DNA of 64,000 bases from NCBI GenBank assembly GCA_025642075.2, contig JAODUO010000429.1, positions 1 through 64,000 on the forward strand, read 5' to 3'. The position numbers were made by a program, and so were the translations under genes. Below, piece after piece: positions 25,738 through 38,400 of the stretch. The stretch is from Ridgeia piscesae (lineage: Eukaryota; Annelida; Polychaeta; Sabellida; Siboglinidae). A model generated the notes under the pieces. The model had not been told where the DNA came from, ran no database searches, and worked only from the letters and a program-made list of their open reading frames with translations. How positions within the stretch are numbered: the first letter of the stretch is position 1; each line of letters opens with the position of its first letter.

Positions 25738-26130
25738 CAGTGAAGTTTGGCAGCAGTTCGGCAAAGTGATGTTTGGAAATCGTTTGGACGTGGTTAAGCT
25801 ACTTAGTGGCATTTGGTTGTGGCTGATAATACTGGAGTTTGGTGGTGGTTGATTGAAGTGGAGTTTGGCAGTGGGAGAACAAACTGGATTTTGGCAGTAG
25901 CTAAGCCTAGTGGAGTTTGGCAGTAGATAAGCAGAGTGGTGGTGGCATAGTTGTAGCTGAGCATAGTGGAGTTTGGTGGTGGCTGGCCATAGTGGATTTT
26001 GGCAGTGGCAGAGCAAACTGGAGTTTGGCAGTGGCATAGGAACATGGGATTTGGCAGTAGTTGAACATGTTGATTTTGACAGGAACTAAGCCTAGTGCAG
26101 TTTGGTAATGGTTGAGAATAGTGGAGTGTG
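25738..26130. repeat. degenerate minisatellite, GTGGAGTTTGGCAGTGG-type unit
   Basis: About ten imperfect copies of a 35-40-bp unit containing GGAGTTTGGCAGT and GCAAACTGGA or GCCTAGTGGA. Units are well diverged. Confidence 0.8.
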
Positions 26131-26689
26131 GTGGGAGTTTAACACAAGGTAGCTTTGCTTGGGATAACTTTCTTATACATAAACGTATGTAATATACACA
26201 CACACACAATTACAAATTGTTGTCCATATTTGCAGGGATTTGCTAGTACTGGTAAGTGTTATGGTGTACATCACTGCAGTTTGGTTTCACAAAACGCAGC
26301 CAGAGTACGTTGCACCTAAAGCATCACATGTCCTAGTACACACCAGTGTCTGTGGCACACACTAATGCTGGGCTCCATCTACAAGGGCTCTACTGCTAGT
26401 GCTGCAAGCAGGTCTCAGGTGTCCACCACAACCACAAACAATGCAACCACAACACATCTCTTGTCTGATGCAACACTACAAAATACACAATTCTGATAGT
26501 TCTAGCCACATACATGTACACATGCAAGAAATAGACAGTGGAACCTCAATAATGCAGACCCTTTAATTCCCAGTTTGTAAGTAAGAATTAAAATGTGCAT
26601 AATGAAGTATGTAAATGTTTGGAAATTCTCTTGATATCTGTATGTCAAGGTTTCTGGATGATTGAGATTCCACTGTAATGTTATCTGCA
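26131..26689. other. intergenic sequence, nothing recognised
   Basis: A spacer between two minisatellites. It includes a short (AC)n at about 26195-26208. No exon or RNA gene seen. Confidence 0.5.
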
Positions 26690-27566
26690 GTGTAACTGTG
26701 ATGTGTACCCTCGCATGACTGTGGGGTGTATGTTCGCATGACAGTGGGGTGTACGCTCACATGACTGCATAGTGTACACTCGCATGACTGCATGGTGTAC
26801 CCTCACATGACTGTGGTGTGTACACTTGCATGACTGCATGGTATACACTCACATGACTGCATGGTGTACCTTTACATGACTGTGGTGTGTACGCTCACAT
26901 GACTGCATGGTGTACACTCACATGACTGTGGTGTGTACACTCACATGACTGCATGGTGTACCTTTACATGACTGTGGTGTGTACGCTCGCATGACTGTGG
27001 GGTGTACCCTTGCATGACTGCAGGGTGTACCCTCACATGACTGGTGTGTACACTCACATGACTGCGGGTGCACACTCACATGTCTACTGGGGTGTACACT
27101 CACATGTCTACTGGGGTGTACACTCACATGTCTACTGGGGTGTACACTCACATGTCTACTGGGGTGTACACTCACATGTCTACTGGGGTGTACACTCCAT
27201 GTCTACTGGGGTGTACACTCACATGTCTACTGGGGTGTACACTCACATGTCTACTGGGGTGTACACTCACATGTCTACTGGGGTGTACACTCACATGTCT
27301 ACTGGGGTGTACACTCACATGTCTACTGGGGTGTACACTCACATGTCTACTGGGGTGCAGACACTTACCATTGCTTGAGCGTGTGCAGTTAGCAGTTAGT
27401 GGGGGGGGTAAAACCTCGTTTTTGGTGGTGGGGGGGGGTTTTTACCCCCTCGCATGTCTACTGGGGTGTACACTCACATGTCTACTGGGGTATACACTCA
27501 CATGTCTACTGGGGTGTACACTCACATGTGTACTGGGGTGTACACTCACATGTCTACTGGGGTGCA
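26690..27566. repeat. 22/24-bp minisatellites, two related families
   Basis: About 26690-27060 holds diverged 20-22-bp units (CTCACATGACTGCATGGTGTA type). About 27070-27358 holds about twelve near-identical 24-bp units (GGGGTGTACACTCACATGTC plus TACT). A unique insert with G runs (27359-27449) is followed by five more 24-bp units to 27566. The homogeneous block looks recently expanded from the diverged one. Confidence 0.92.
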
Positions 27567-27744
27567 GGAGCAGGCTTACCATTGCTTGAGCGTTGTGCAG
27601 TTAGACAGTTAGTGGTGGGAGAGCGTGAGAAGCCGTCGTTGTTGGTGGTGGGTGGGGGAATGTTGGTAGGCCGACCTGTGGGGGCTGTAGGCTGCAATCA
27701 GAGGGACACTGGGTAGACTACACTAGCACTCTCAGTGCTGTAGG

Positions 27745-28376
27745 TTGGATTGTCACCAAAACCCTTAACTTACCTGCTGCACAGTGCTAGATAATTTAGG
27801 CTTGCTGAACAAAATCTAACTCCCAGCATCTTAAATCTACACTGAAACCATGTGTCGTTAACTGAAAGTTCCTCAAATAATAACTCCAGCTTCCTCAACA
27901 CTGGATATATATATTATAACTCCCAATGTTTAGGTTTTAGTCAAACACATTGGCTACTTGCAACACTTCTGACTAACTACTAATTCATTTAATAATTTAA
28001 TGAGTAAATAAACTATGACACTCCACACTATATGGATGACTTGATTCTGTACGTGACCTTACATGACCTTATGACAACATTGTATTCCTTATATAGCATC
28101 ACTGCGGAGAAGATAATAGGCTATAATTTCACAAGATTTACATGCAATGAGCTCCAGATAGCACAAGAAGAAAACCGTTCCAGAATAAAGTCAATCATAA
28201 ATAAGCAAATAAGGTTCCATTCTTCTATTTTCTGTAATTGCTACCAAATGCCATAGATGTTTTTGCAGAAGGGAGAAAGGCTGCAAGATAGCAAGTGAAC
28301 AATGACAACAGAAACCAGCTCTATTGGACGTCCATGTAGTAAAGCAGTTAAGAGGTGTAGTTTGGTGACAATCCAA
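27745..28376. mobile_element. putative MITE, 632 bp with terminal inverted repeats
   Basis: TTGGATTGTCACCAAA at 27745-27760 has its exact 16-bp reverse complement at 28361-28376. Weaker inverted similarity continues inward (CCTTAACTTACCTGCT versus CTCTTAACTGCTTTACT). No transposase frame and no clear target duplication. Confidence 0.55.
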
Positions 28377-28968
28377 GACACAGTGTTAAGAGACAACAGG
28401 AAGAAATGAACGAATGATGTGACACATCATCGGTTCGTAACACAAGCATTTCTTAACTATGTACTCATTCTTTCTGCTCACAGACAGAAGAGGGTAATAG
28501 TTCTTGACGCACGTTAGTATGTGTAGCATGTAAAACAGTTGGTGCTACAGGGTATGTTTACAGAGTGTAATCACAGTTACTGCTACTACAGGGTCTGACT
28601 GAGATGTTGACACTTATGTTGTGTGTTAACACATGTAAAACACAGTAGTGTAACACATGTACATCAGGGTTTGGCACATCCATAGTTATGGGACACAGTT
28701 TCAATGTAGTGCATGGTTATATACGGATATATGTCAAGTTCTGTAAATGAGTTATAAGACACAGCACAGTTCATAGTTGGACATTTTTACAGTTCGGTGT
28801 GTTAATGAACACACAGTACAGTGTCAACATATCTAAAACAACAAGTGTGGTTCATATTTCTGTCACACTACACTAAGTCACTAACACCTACATCTACAGG
28901 CTCTGAGTGATGATGATGCTCAGTTTGAAAACAAAAGCCTCTATTCACAGATCAAAGTCACATCTACA
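28377..28968. other. intergenic or twitchin 3' UTR sequence
   Basis: No exon beyond the candidates listed could be supported. No strong minus-strand AATAAA was found close to the coding end, so the twitchin 3' end is not placed. Confidence 0.4.
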
Positions 28969-28997
28969 TTACTTCTTGTACAAGGGTCTCAGTCTAT
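28969..28997 (-). CDS. unc-22: candidate alternative last exon of twitchin
   Basis: The acceptor GTTTCTTCAG precedes 28997. In the phase left by e35 it reads D-RLRPLYKK then TAA at 28969. Phase and acceptor are good but the exon is tiny and has no family support. Confidence 0.25.
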
Positions 28998-29202
28998 CTG
29001 AAGAAACATGTGTCATTTGATGAAAATTAAAAAATTCAGAACAACATGCAGGACACAGTGATCCACTGTTCTAACTATTAACAACACCTCATGTTGCATC
29101 AACACTATAAAACTCCTATTCAAACTCCAATCTGAGCTACTGCCAACAGAAAAACACTCACTTTACCTAAATAAAGCCTGAGGTCAAAGTTCAAACTCTC
29201 AC

Positions 29203-29427
29203 CTGAACTACTTCTACTACTTGATTTTTCTGTCCTCCGCGTGGTGTATGTGCGACTCGTCGGCGTTGAAGACGACGACGATGAAGAGAAAAATGACGAC
29301 GTTGTTGGCCCTGCATAGGTCGACCGCCGGACTGTGCGAGAGTAAGATGACCCGCCATTGTAGCGGGACGTGTCGAGAGGTGAAAGGTCACCCAGACCAA
29401 TTGGCCTTGAGGATGAGGCTCGTCTCT
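29203..29427 (-). CDS. unc-22: twitchin exon e35: Ser/Thr/Arg-rich C-terminal tail
   Basis: The acceptor TTCTGCCACAG precedes 29427. It encodes RRASSSRPIGLGDL, YNGGSSYSRTVRRSTYAGP, a run of Phe and Ser, and TYTTRRTEKSSSRSSS. A donor TCAG|GTGAGA follows 29203. If unspliced, the same frame stays open for 27 more residues to a stop near 29120. If spliced, candidate last exons are a six-codon VAQIGV exon near 29120-29141 or DRLRPLYKK at 28969-28997. The sequence alone does not decide. Confidence 0.8.
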
Positions 29428-32400
29428 CTGTGGCAGAAAGTTGTGTCAATCGAATACCATTCCATCCAGAAATAATATCGAGTTCGGGAAGATATTTACA
29501 AGATAAACTCCTGAGTAATATTACAACGTGTGCTGCTTCATTGAAGTGAACACTTCAAAATGTTTTAGTTAATAAAGAATACTATCTTGTTTTTTCTGAA
29601 AAATAAAAAGTAAAGTACATAAGTTAAAAAAGCACTTACCATCTATAGTGATTTTAGATGATGTTTCCAGACTACCCTTGCTGTTCTCTGCTATACAGAC
29701 GTAGCGACCAGCATCAGCCATCTCACAGGTCTGGATCTCCAGGGAGCATATGCCCAGGGAGTAGGTGACCGTGTACCTCCCTCCCATCCTCAGCTCCTTC
29801 CCGTCCTTCGTCCAGGTAATCTGAAGCAGGCACTCCCTAACTCAGATCCCTCATCCAGATCCCTCATCCAGATCCACCGCTCAGATCCCAAATCAGATCA
29901 TTTACTAAGATCCTAACTCAGTTCTCAAATCAGATCAGTCACTCAGATCCCAATCAGATAATTCACTCAGATCCTAACTCAATTCCCAAATTAGTTCAGT
30001 CACTCAGATCCCAATCAGATCATTTACTCAGATCCTAATTCAGTTCTCAAATCAGATCAGTCATTCATATCCCAATCGCATCAGTCACTCAGATCCTAAC
30101 TTAGTTCTCAAAATCAGATCAGTCACTCAGATCCCAATCGGATGATTCACTCAGATCATAACTCAGTTCCCAAATAAAAAACAGTCACTCAGATCCCAAC
30201 CAGGTCACTCACTCAGATCCCAAATTAGATCACTCACTTAGATCCTAACTGAGATCACTCACTCAGATCACAAATCCGATCACTCATTTAAATGATAACT
30301 CAGATCTTCATGGCTGCTATTACCAGGTGTGACAGGTGTAAGTCCTTTGATCTAGAGGTGGCTCCAGTTAAACAATATTAAAAGGTCATTCAAAATGCAA
30401 TATAGGGGCAACTCACCTGGAATAATATATTATTCTAGCTATTTATTACAATAAATACATTTTTATTGAAAAGATGTGATTACTTGAAAATGCACATCAT
30501 CTAATTATATATTTGATATACCCATGGTGAATTTTATTTTAACAGTTTCTCAGTTCAATTCAAATATTTTTATCCACATGTGAGCATCTTTTTAGTCTTG
30601 TCTTTCACGAGTCAGTCTTGAGTATTCCACTTTAATTCTTAGTAATTGTAATTTAACTCTACCTCTTCGTCTGACTAAGCCGATGCTATCAACATGTTCA
30701 CTTCCAGACACCCGTCAACAAACCTTGGGAGTGGGTTTTCCCTCGACAGAGCAGATGAGTTTCACACCAATGCCCTCCTGGATGAACCTGTCTCTGAGGG
30801 GGAAGACAAAAGAGGGAGCCTTGTCCGACGGCTCCTTGTAGCCCTCAAACTCGCTCTCAAACAGCTTCCTGCAAACACACAGGGCACACATTGGGGTCAT
30901 CTCAAAGTAAAGAACCTCATGCGCTTAGCACAGGATCAACCCCTGTACGAGCATGTGATGTGGACTTGTGATTTTTATAATCCAAATACTATTAATCTTA
31001 ATCTGCATTAGTATTGTTGCTCACTAGGTGGTGCCACTGTTGCAATTTATTCCCCCATTCCACGTAGTGACAACCACACCCATATGCAATGCGTATTGTA
31101 TTTTGAAATGTTACGATCGCCCTTTAGTTCTGCTCTACCTATGCGTCTGTTACTGGGTCTTTTCATTTGTAAATGGCTGGGGGAATGATTTTGTGTCTAT
31201 ACAAGTCCTGATTTCTTTCACCAATACAACGTGTGGATAATTGTTGTATGAATATATATTTTCGTTTTATGACACTGCAACCAAAATAGTGATGCATCTA
31301 TCTACACGTAACGCTACTGAGTAACAAACATTGTGTTTGAGCCATCAAAAACAGCACGAGTGGTGCTTAAGTCGTCCAGTGACTGACCTCCTTGGTGCGG
31401 CCTGATAGTCGACACTCATTGACCGCCGCGGGGGCAGGGCCTTCGCTTCTACAAACAGCAGCAGGCCGTAGCAGGACAAGGGTTAACAGGAGTCAATAAA
31501 TCTGGATTTATTTTATTATCTTGAAGTTCCCGTTAAATCTGAAAAGCAATTCTGCTTAACTATACATGAGATACTGCTTCTTCTTCATAATCAATAATAA
31601 TAATATAAATTTATATGTATATATACATATATATAAGTTGATACGTGCATGCCTTATTAGAATAAAAGAAACATTAAATGCATCTTCAACATTCAAATGA
31701 GAACATTCCTCATAACAAGACAGACATGTTTTGGACAGATGTACCTTGCTAACTGTACACAGTGTAAAGGTGACAGAAGACGTACGTTCGACTTTGAGGA
31801 AGACGTGTTCCTCGCGACTGCCGTACGAGTTCTCCGCCTTCACCACGTACTCGCCCTTGTCCTCCATCTTGATGCGACAGATGCGCAACTCGTAGTTGTT
31901 GCCCGAGTACTTCGGCATGTACTTGATGCTTGGGTTGAGTGGGGTACCGTCAAAGTACCTGCAACCAAACATGTTTGTAATGTCCATTTAGATAGATGCC
32001 TGACATCACACCATCAACAAAACCCTCTTGGTATTGCTACATGCTGATGTAGTGGCAGGTTAATTAACTATTCATACTAAACTGTTCTCAAAGATGACAT
32101 AGTCTGAACACTTTTACAATTTCTATAATCAGTCGACAGTTTATATATATATATAACATAAAAACAAGTATAGAAAACATTCATAACATTATGAACAGTC
32201 ATACAAAGTGTTAACTGATAAAAACCCTTAGTACAGAATAAATATTTCGTTAAGCAGTAACATTTTAATTTGGTCATATATACAAAGTAGCTAGGAAGAA
32301 ACCCTTACCATACATACACACATATGCTAATTTGATCATTGTCAGATTATTATAAGATATTTAGAAGGTAGACCTCGTCTCTCATGCTATCACCTGAGAC

Positions 32401-35400
32401 AGTGTCTAACACATAAAGACATCAACATAACTCAGTCACCATCTAGCACAACATCCACCATGTGAAGAATAGGCTTAGTGTTTTCAGGATTACATGCAGC
32501 CACTCACCAAGTGATGGTGGGTGGGGTGGCGGCCAGGACCTTGCACTTGAAGCTGATCACTCCGCCCTCCTCCGCCACCACAGTGTGGGGCTTCCTCACA
32601 AACCTCGGCCACGCCTCACGCCGGTCTGCAAGCAACATGTTGTGTAAGTACACTATGGCAGGCAGTATATATCTTCAATGTATCTATCATAGTCATAATA
32701 ATTGTATACTGTAATATGTAAACATTAAGGAGCATAAGTTTCAATCAGGTAACAATAACAGTTCAGTAGATAGATGCATTCATGTGCACTTATTATTTAG
32801 TGTATAATAAAATATACAGGGTCATATTCAAGCATCTGACATGACATTTTATACACAAAATGTGAGTTAATGGTGATGCAGCATCACTGCAACTTTACAG
32901 CTTGACTGCCTGTGAAAAACTCAATTGTAAGGTCCAATAAACACATCTATGCTGACACTGAATTTGATGATTCAGTCACCTACCGAAGTACGTGCTGAAG
33001 ATGCCGTGGTCCTTTGGCCGGGCCTTGCGCAGGGAGCCAAAGTTGGCCAGGCGGCCAATGGCTGGCATTGGCATGGGCCAGTCCATCTGGAACACAACGT
33101 GACACATTCATCCAACCGACACATCTACTGCCCGCAGGTTTGGCATGTTCACTACAGTGTATGGTGGCATTTACTAGTTTTGGTCAGTTTGTTTTTCAAT
33201 TTTTTTTAAGACCAGTAATTTCCAGTGTAAGACGAATTAGAATGAAATCAAAGTTAATAATTTTCTCTAAAACAAAATCAAATTCAAAAAAGGGAAATAT
33301 CTAACATCATACCTTTTAAGATTTGTCACTCACATGCCCCCACACACCTTGTATAAAATGTTTGAAAACTTCTGACCCAACTGACTTGAATCTATTTCAG
33401 TGACATGAGCTCACAAATTTGAAACTGTTACCCCCAGAAATGTATATCTTGAGCCAAAGATTAAGACTCTACATTAAGCAGTTCCTTGGATATTGGGAAA
33501 ACTATCTTTGGCATGGCTGACATTTTTTAAATGGGGTGTCCAGAGCAAAATTCTGAAATGCCAGCCATTGTATGACTGTGGCTACTATTTCTGTGACAAG
33601 TGTTTGGCCTGGTCTGGTCGCAGCGATGGCCTCTATGGGGTCTACTGTACTGCAGGTGCCAGTACTTACATATCTCTGTCTGATGGTCTCACGTATCTTG
33701 TTGTAGCGGCTGGAGGGGATGCGGTGCTGGGAGTAGTCGTAGTCTCCCGCCAGCCACGAGTGCTCCAGGGCCTCGTGCACCGTCAGACGGCGCCTGGAGA
33801 CATGACGGTGACAGATACACACATGTACCACGTGTACCAAGATGTAACACAGACATGTACCATGTATAGCCATGTGCAACAGACATGTACCATGTGTACC
33901 AATGTGTAATACAGACAAGTACCACATTTACCAAGGTGTAACACAGACATGTACCATGTATAGCCATGTGCAACAGACATGTACCATGTGTACCAATGTG
34001 TAATACAGAGAAGTACCACATGTACCAAGGTGTAACACAGACATGTACCACATGTGCAACAGACATGTACCATGTGTACCGAGGTGTAATAGAGACATGT
34101 ACCACATGCAGCAATGTGTAACACAGACATGTACCAAGGTGTAATACAGACATGTACCACATGTACCAAAGGTATAATACAGACATGTACCATGTGTACC
34201 AAGGTGTAATACTGACATGTACCATGTGTACCAAGGTGTAATATAGACATGTATAATGTGTAATGTACACTGAATGAGTGCTATGATAAAGTTTGTTCTA
34301 ATAACAAAGTTCTATGTAACAAACTGTGAGTATGCGTTGATGTTGAGAAGAATACTGAAGATGAGATGGGCACTGGTGATGTTGAGAAGAAGACTGAAGA
34401 TGAGATGGGCATTGGTGATGTTGAGAAGAAGACTGAAGATGAGATGGGCACTGGTGATGTTGAGAAGAAGACTTTAGACGAGATGGGCACTGGTGATGTT
34501 GAGAAGAATACTGAAGACGAGATGGGCACTGGTGATGTTGAGAAGAATACTGAAGATGAGATGGGCACTGGTGATGTTGAGAAGAAGACTGAAGATGAGA
34601 TGGGCACTGGTGATGTTGAGAAGAATACTGAAGATGAGATGGGCACTGGTGATGTTGAGAAGAATACTGAAGATGAGATGGGTACTGGTGATGTTGAGAA
34701 GAAGACTGAAGATGAGATGGGCACTGGTGATGTTGAGAAGAAGACTGAAGATGAGATGGGCACTGGTGATGTTGAGAAGAAGACTGAAGATGAGATGGGC
34801 ACTGGTGATGTTGAGAAGAAGACTGAAGATGAGATGGGCACTGGTGATGTTGAGAAGAAGACTGAAGATGAGATGGGCACTGGTGATGTTGAGAAGAAGA
34901 CTGAAGATGAGATGGGCACTGGTGATGTTGAGAAGAATACTGAAGATGAGATGGGCACTGGTGATGTTGAGAAGAAGACTGAAGATGAGATGGGCACTGG
35001 TGATGTTGAGAAGAATACTGAAGATGAGATGGGCACTGGTGATGTTGAGAAGACTGAAGATGAGATGGGCACTGGTGATGTTGAGAAGAATACTGAAGAT
35101 GAGATGGGCACTGGTGATGTTGAGAAGAATACTGAAGATGAGATGGGCACTGGTGATGTTGAGAAGAAGACTGAAGATGAGATGGGCACTGGTGATGTTG
35201 AGAAGAATACTGAAGATGAGATGGGCACTGGTGATGTTGAGAAGACTGAAGATGAGATGGGCACTGGTGATGTTGAGAAGAATACTGAAGATGAGATGGG
35301 CACTGGTGATGTTGAGAAGAAGACTGAAGATGAGATGGGCACTGGTGATGTTGAGAAGAAGACTGAAGATGAGATGGGCACTGGTGATGTTGAGAAGAAG

Positions 35401-38400
35401 ACTGAAGATGAGATGGGCACTGGTGATGTTGAGAAGAAGACTGAAGATGAGATGGGCACTGGTGATGTTGTGAAGAATACTGAAGATGAGATGGGCACTG
35501 GTGATGTTGAGAAGACTGAAGATGAGATGGGCACTGGTGATGTTGAGAATAATACTGAAGATGAGATGGGCACTGGTGATGTTGAGAAGAATACTGAAGA
35601 TGAGATGGGCACTGGTGATGTTGAGAAGAAGACTGAAGATGAGATGGGCACTGGTGATGTTGAGAAGAAGACTGAAGATGAGATGGGCACTGGTGATGTT
35701 GAGAAGAAGACTGAAGATGAGATGGGCACTGGTGATGTTGAGAAGAAGACTGAAGATGAGATGGGCACTGGTGATGTTGAGAAGAAGACTGAAGATGAGA
35801 TGGGCACTGGTGATGTTGAGAAGAATACTGAAGATGAGATGGGCACTGGTGATGTTGAGAAGAATACTGAAGATGAGATGGGCACTGGTGATGTTGAGAA
35901 GAATACTGAAGATGAGATGGGCACTGGTGATGTTGAGAAGACTGAAGATGAGATGGGCACTTGTGATGTTGAAAAGAAGACTGAAGATGAGATGGGCACT
36001 GGTGATGTTGAGAAGAATACTGAAGATGAGATGGGCACTGGTGATGTTGAGAAGAATACTGAAGATGAGATGGGCACTGGTGATGTTGAGAAGAAGACTG
36101 AAGATGAGATGGGCACTGGTGATGTTGAGAAGAATACTGAAGATGAGATGGGCACTGGTGATGTTGAGAAGACTGAAGATGAGATGGGCACTGGTGATGT
36201 TGAGAAGAAGACTGAAGATGAGATGGGCACTGGTGATGTTGAGAAGACTGAAGATGAGATGGGCACTGGTGATGTTGAGAAGAAGACTGAAGATGAGATG
36301 GGCACTGGTGATGTTGAGAAGAAGACTGAAGATGAGATGGGCACTGGTGATGTTGAGAAGACTGAAGATGAGATGGGCACTGGTGATGTTGAGAAGAATA
36401 CTGAAGATGAGATGGGCACTGGTGATGTTGAGTAGAAGACTGAAGATGAGATGGGCACTGGTGATGTTGAGAAGAATACTGAAGATGAGATGGGCACTGG
36501 TGATGTTGAGAAGAATACTGAAGATGAGATGGGCACTGGTGATGTTGAGAAGAATACTGAAGATGAGATGGGCACTGGTGATGTTGAGAAGAAGACTGAA
36601 GATGAGATGGGCACTGGTGATGTTGAGAAGAATACTGAAGATGAGATGGGCACTGGTGATGTTGAGAAGAATACTGAAGATGAGATGGGCACTGGTGATG
36701 TTGAGAAGAATACTGAAGATGAGATGGGCACTGGTGATGTTGAGAAGAATACTGAAGATGAGATGGGCACTGGTGATGTTGAGAAGAAGACTGAAGATGA
36801 GATGGGCACTGGTGATGTTGAGAAGAAGACTGAAGATGAGATGGGCACTGGTGATGTTGAGAAGACTGAAGATGAGATGGGCACTGGTGATGTTGAGAAG
36901 ACTGAAGATGAGATGGGCACTGGTGATGTTGAGAAGAATACTGAAGATGAGATGGGCACTGGTGATGTTGAGAAGAAGACTGAAGATGAGATGGGCACTG
37001 GTGATGTTGAGAAGAAGACTGAAGATGAGATGGGCACTGGTGATGTTGAGAAGAAGACTGAAGATGAGATGGGCACTGGTGATGTTGAGAAGAATACTGA
37101 AGATGAGATGGGCACTGGTGATGTTGAGAAGAATACTGAAGATGAGATGGGCACTGGTGATGTTGAGAAGAAGACTGAAGATGAGATGGGCACTGGTGAT
37201 GTTGAGAAGACTGAAGATGAGATGGGCACTTGTGATGTTGAAAAGAAGACTGAAGATGAGATGGGCACTGGTGATGTTGAGAAGAATACTGAAGATGAGA
37301 TGGGCACTGGTGATGTTGAGAAGAATACTGAAGATGAGATGGGCACTGGTGATGTTGAGAAGAAGACTGAAGATGAGATGGGCACTGGTGATGTTGAGAA
37401 GAATACTGAAGATGAGATGGGCACTGGTGATGTTGAGAAGACTGAAGATGAGATGGGCACTGGTGATGTTGAGAAGAAGACTGAAGATGAGATGGGCACT
37501 GGTGATGTTGAGAAGACTGAAGATGAGATGGGCACTGGTGATGTTGAGAAGAAGACTGAAGATGAGATGGGCACTGGTGATGTTGAGAAGAAGACTGAAG
37601 ATGAGATGGGCACTGGTGATGTTGAGAAGAAGACTGAAGATGAGATGGGCACTGGTGATGTTGAGAAGAAGACTGAAGATGAGATGGGCACTGGTGATGT
37701 TGAGAAGAATACTGAAGATGAGATGGGCACTGGTGATGTTGAGAAGAATACTGAAGATGAGATGGGCACTGGTGATGTTGAGAAGAATACTGAAGATGAG
37801 ATGGGCACTGGTGATGTTGAGAAGAATACTGAAGATGAGATGGGCACTGGTGATGTTGAGAAGAATACTGAAGATGAGATGGGCACTGGTGATGTTGAGA
37901 AGAAGACTGAAGATGAGATGGGTACTGGTGATGTTGAGAAGAAGACTGAAGATGAGATGGGTACTGGTGATCACAAACAAAAACAATGTTGAAAACAACT
38001 ACATAAGAGAATAAAGAAACAAACGAGATAAACATGTTCTGAAGAAGTATGAAGCTAGCCACTGTCCAACAGCATTTACATGGATGCCTGAAGGGAGGCC
38101 CAAGATCAACTACGTAATAAACTGTTAAAAAAGAAAGAAATGAACTGGGATGGAAAGAACATGGAATGATGCAAAACATCAGAGACAGGGTGAGATGTTG
38201 ACATTATGTGATAGTGTAATGGATAGGTAAAGAAAAAAAAATGAGCGTAATGGTAAGATACAGTACGGTCTGGTACGTAAGGTAAGACAAGGTGACAAGA
38301 GATACTATTGTGATGTGTCGGAGGACATATGACTGTCGGAGGACATATGACTCTATGATTGTCGGAAAACATATGACTCACTGAGGCTGCTTGACGATGA

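Noticed and set aside
33689..34270. 193-codon minus-strand frame overlapping kinase exon e28
   Set aside because: The repeat part is minisatellite translation and the exon part is in the wrong frame for the kinase.
34281..38179. Minus-strand frames of 1,174-1,293 codons
   Set aside because: Repeat translations of the 36/39-bp array inside a twitchin intron; reported as a repeat, with the frame-keeping noted as a finding rather than as genes.
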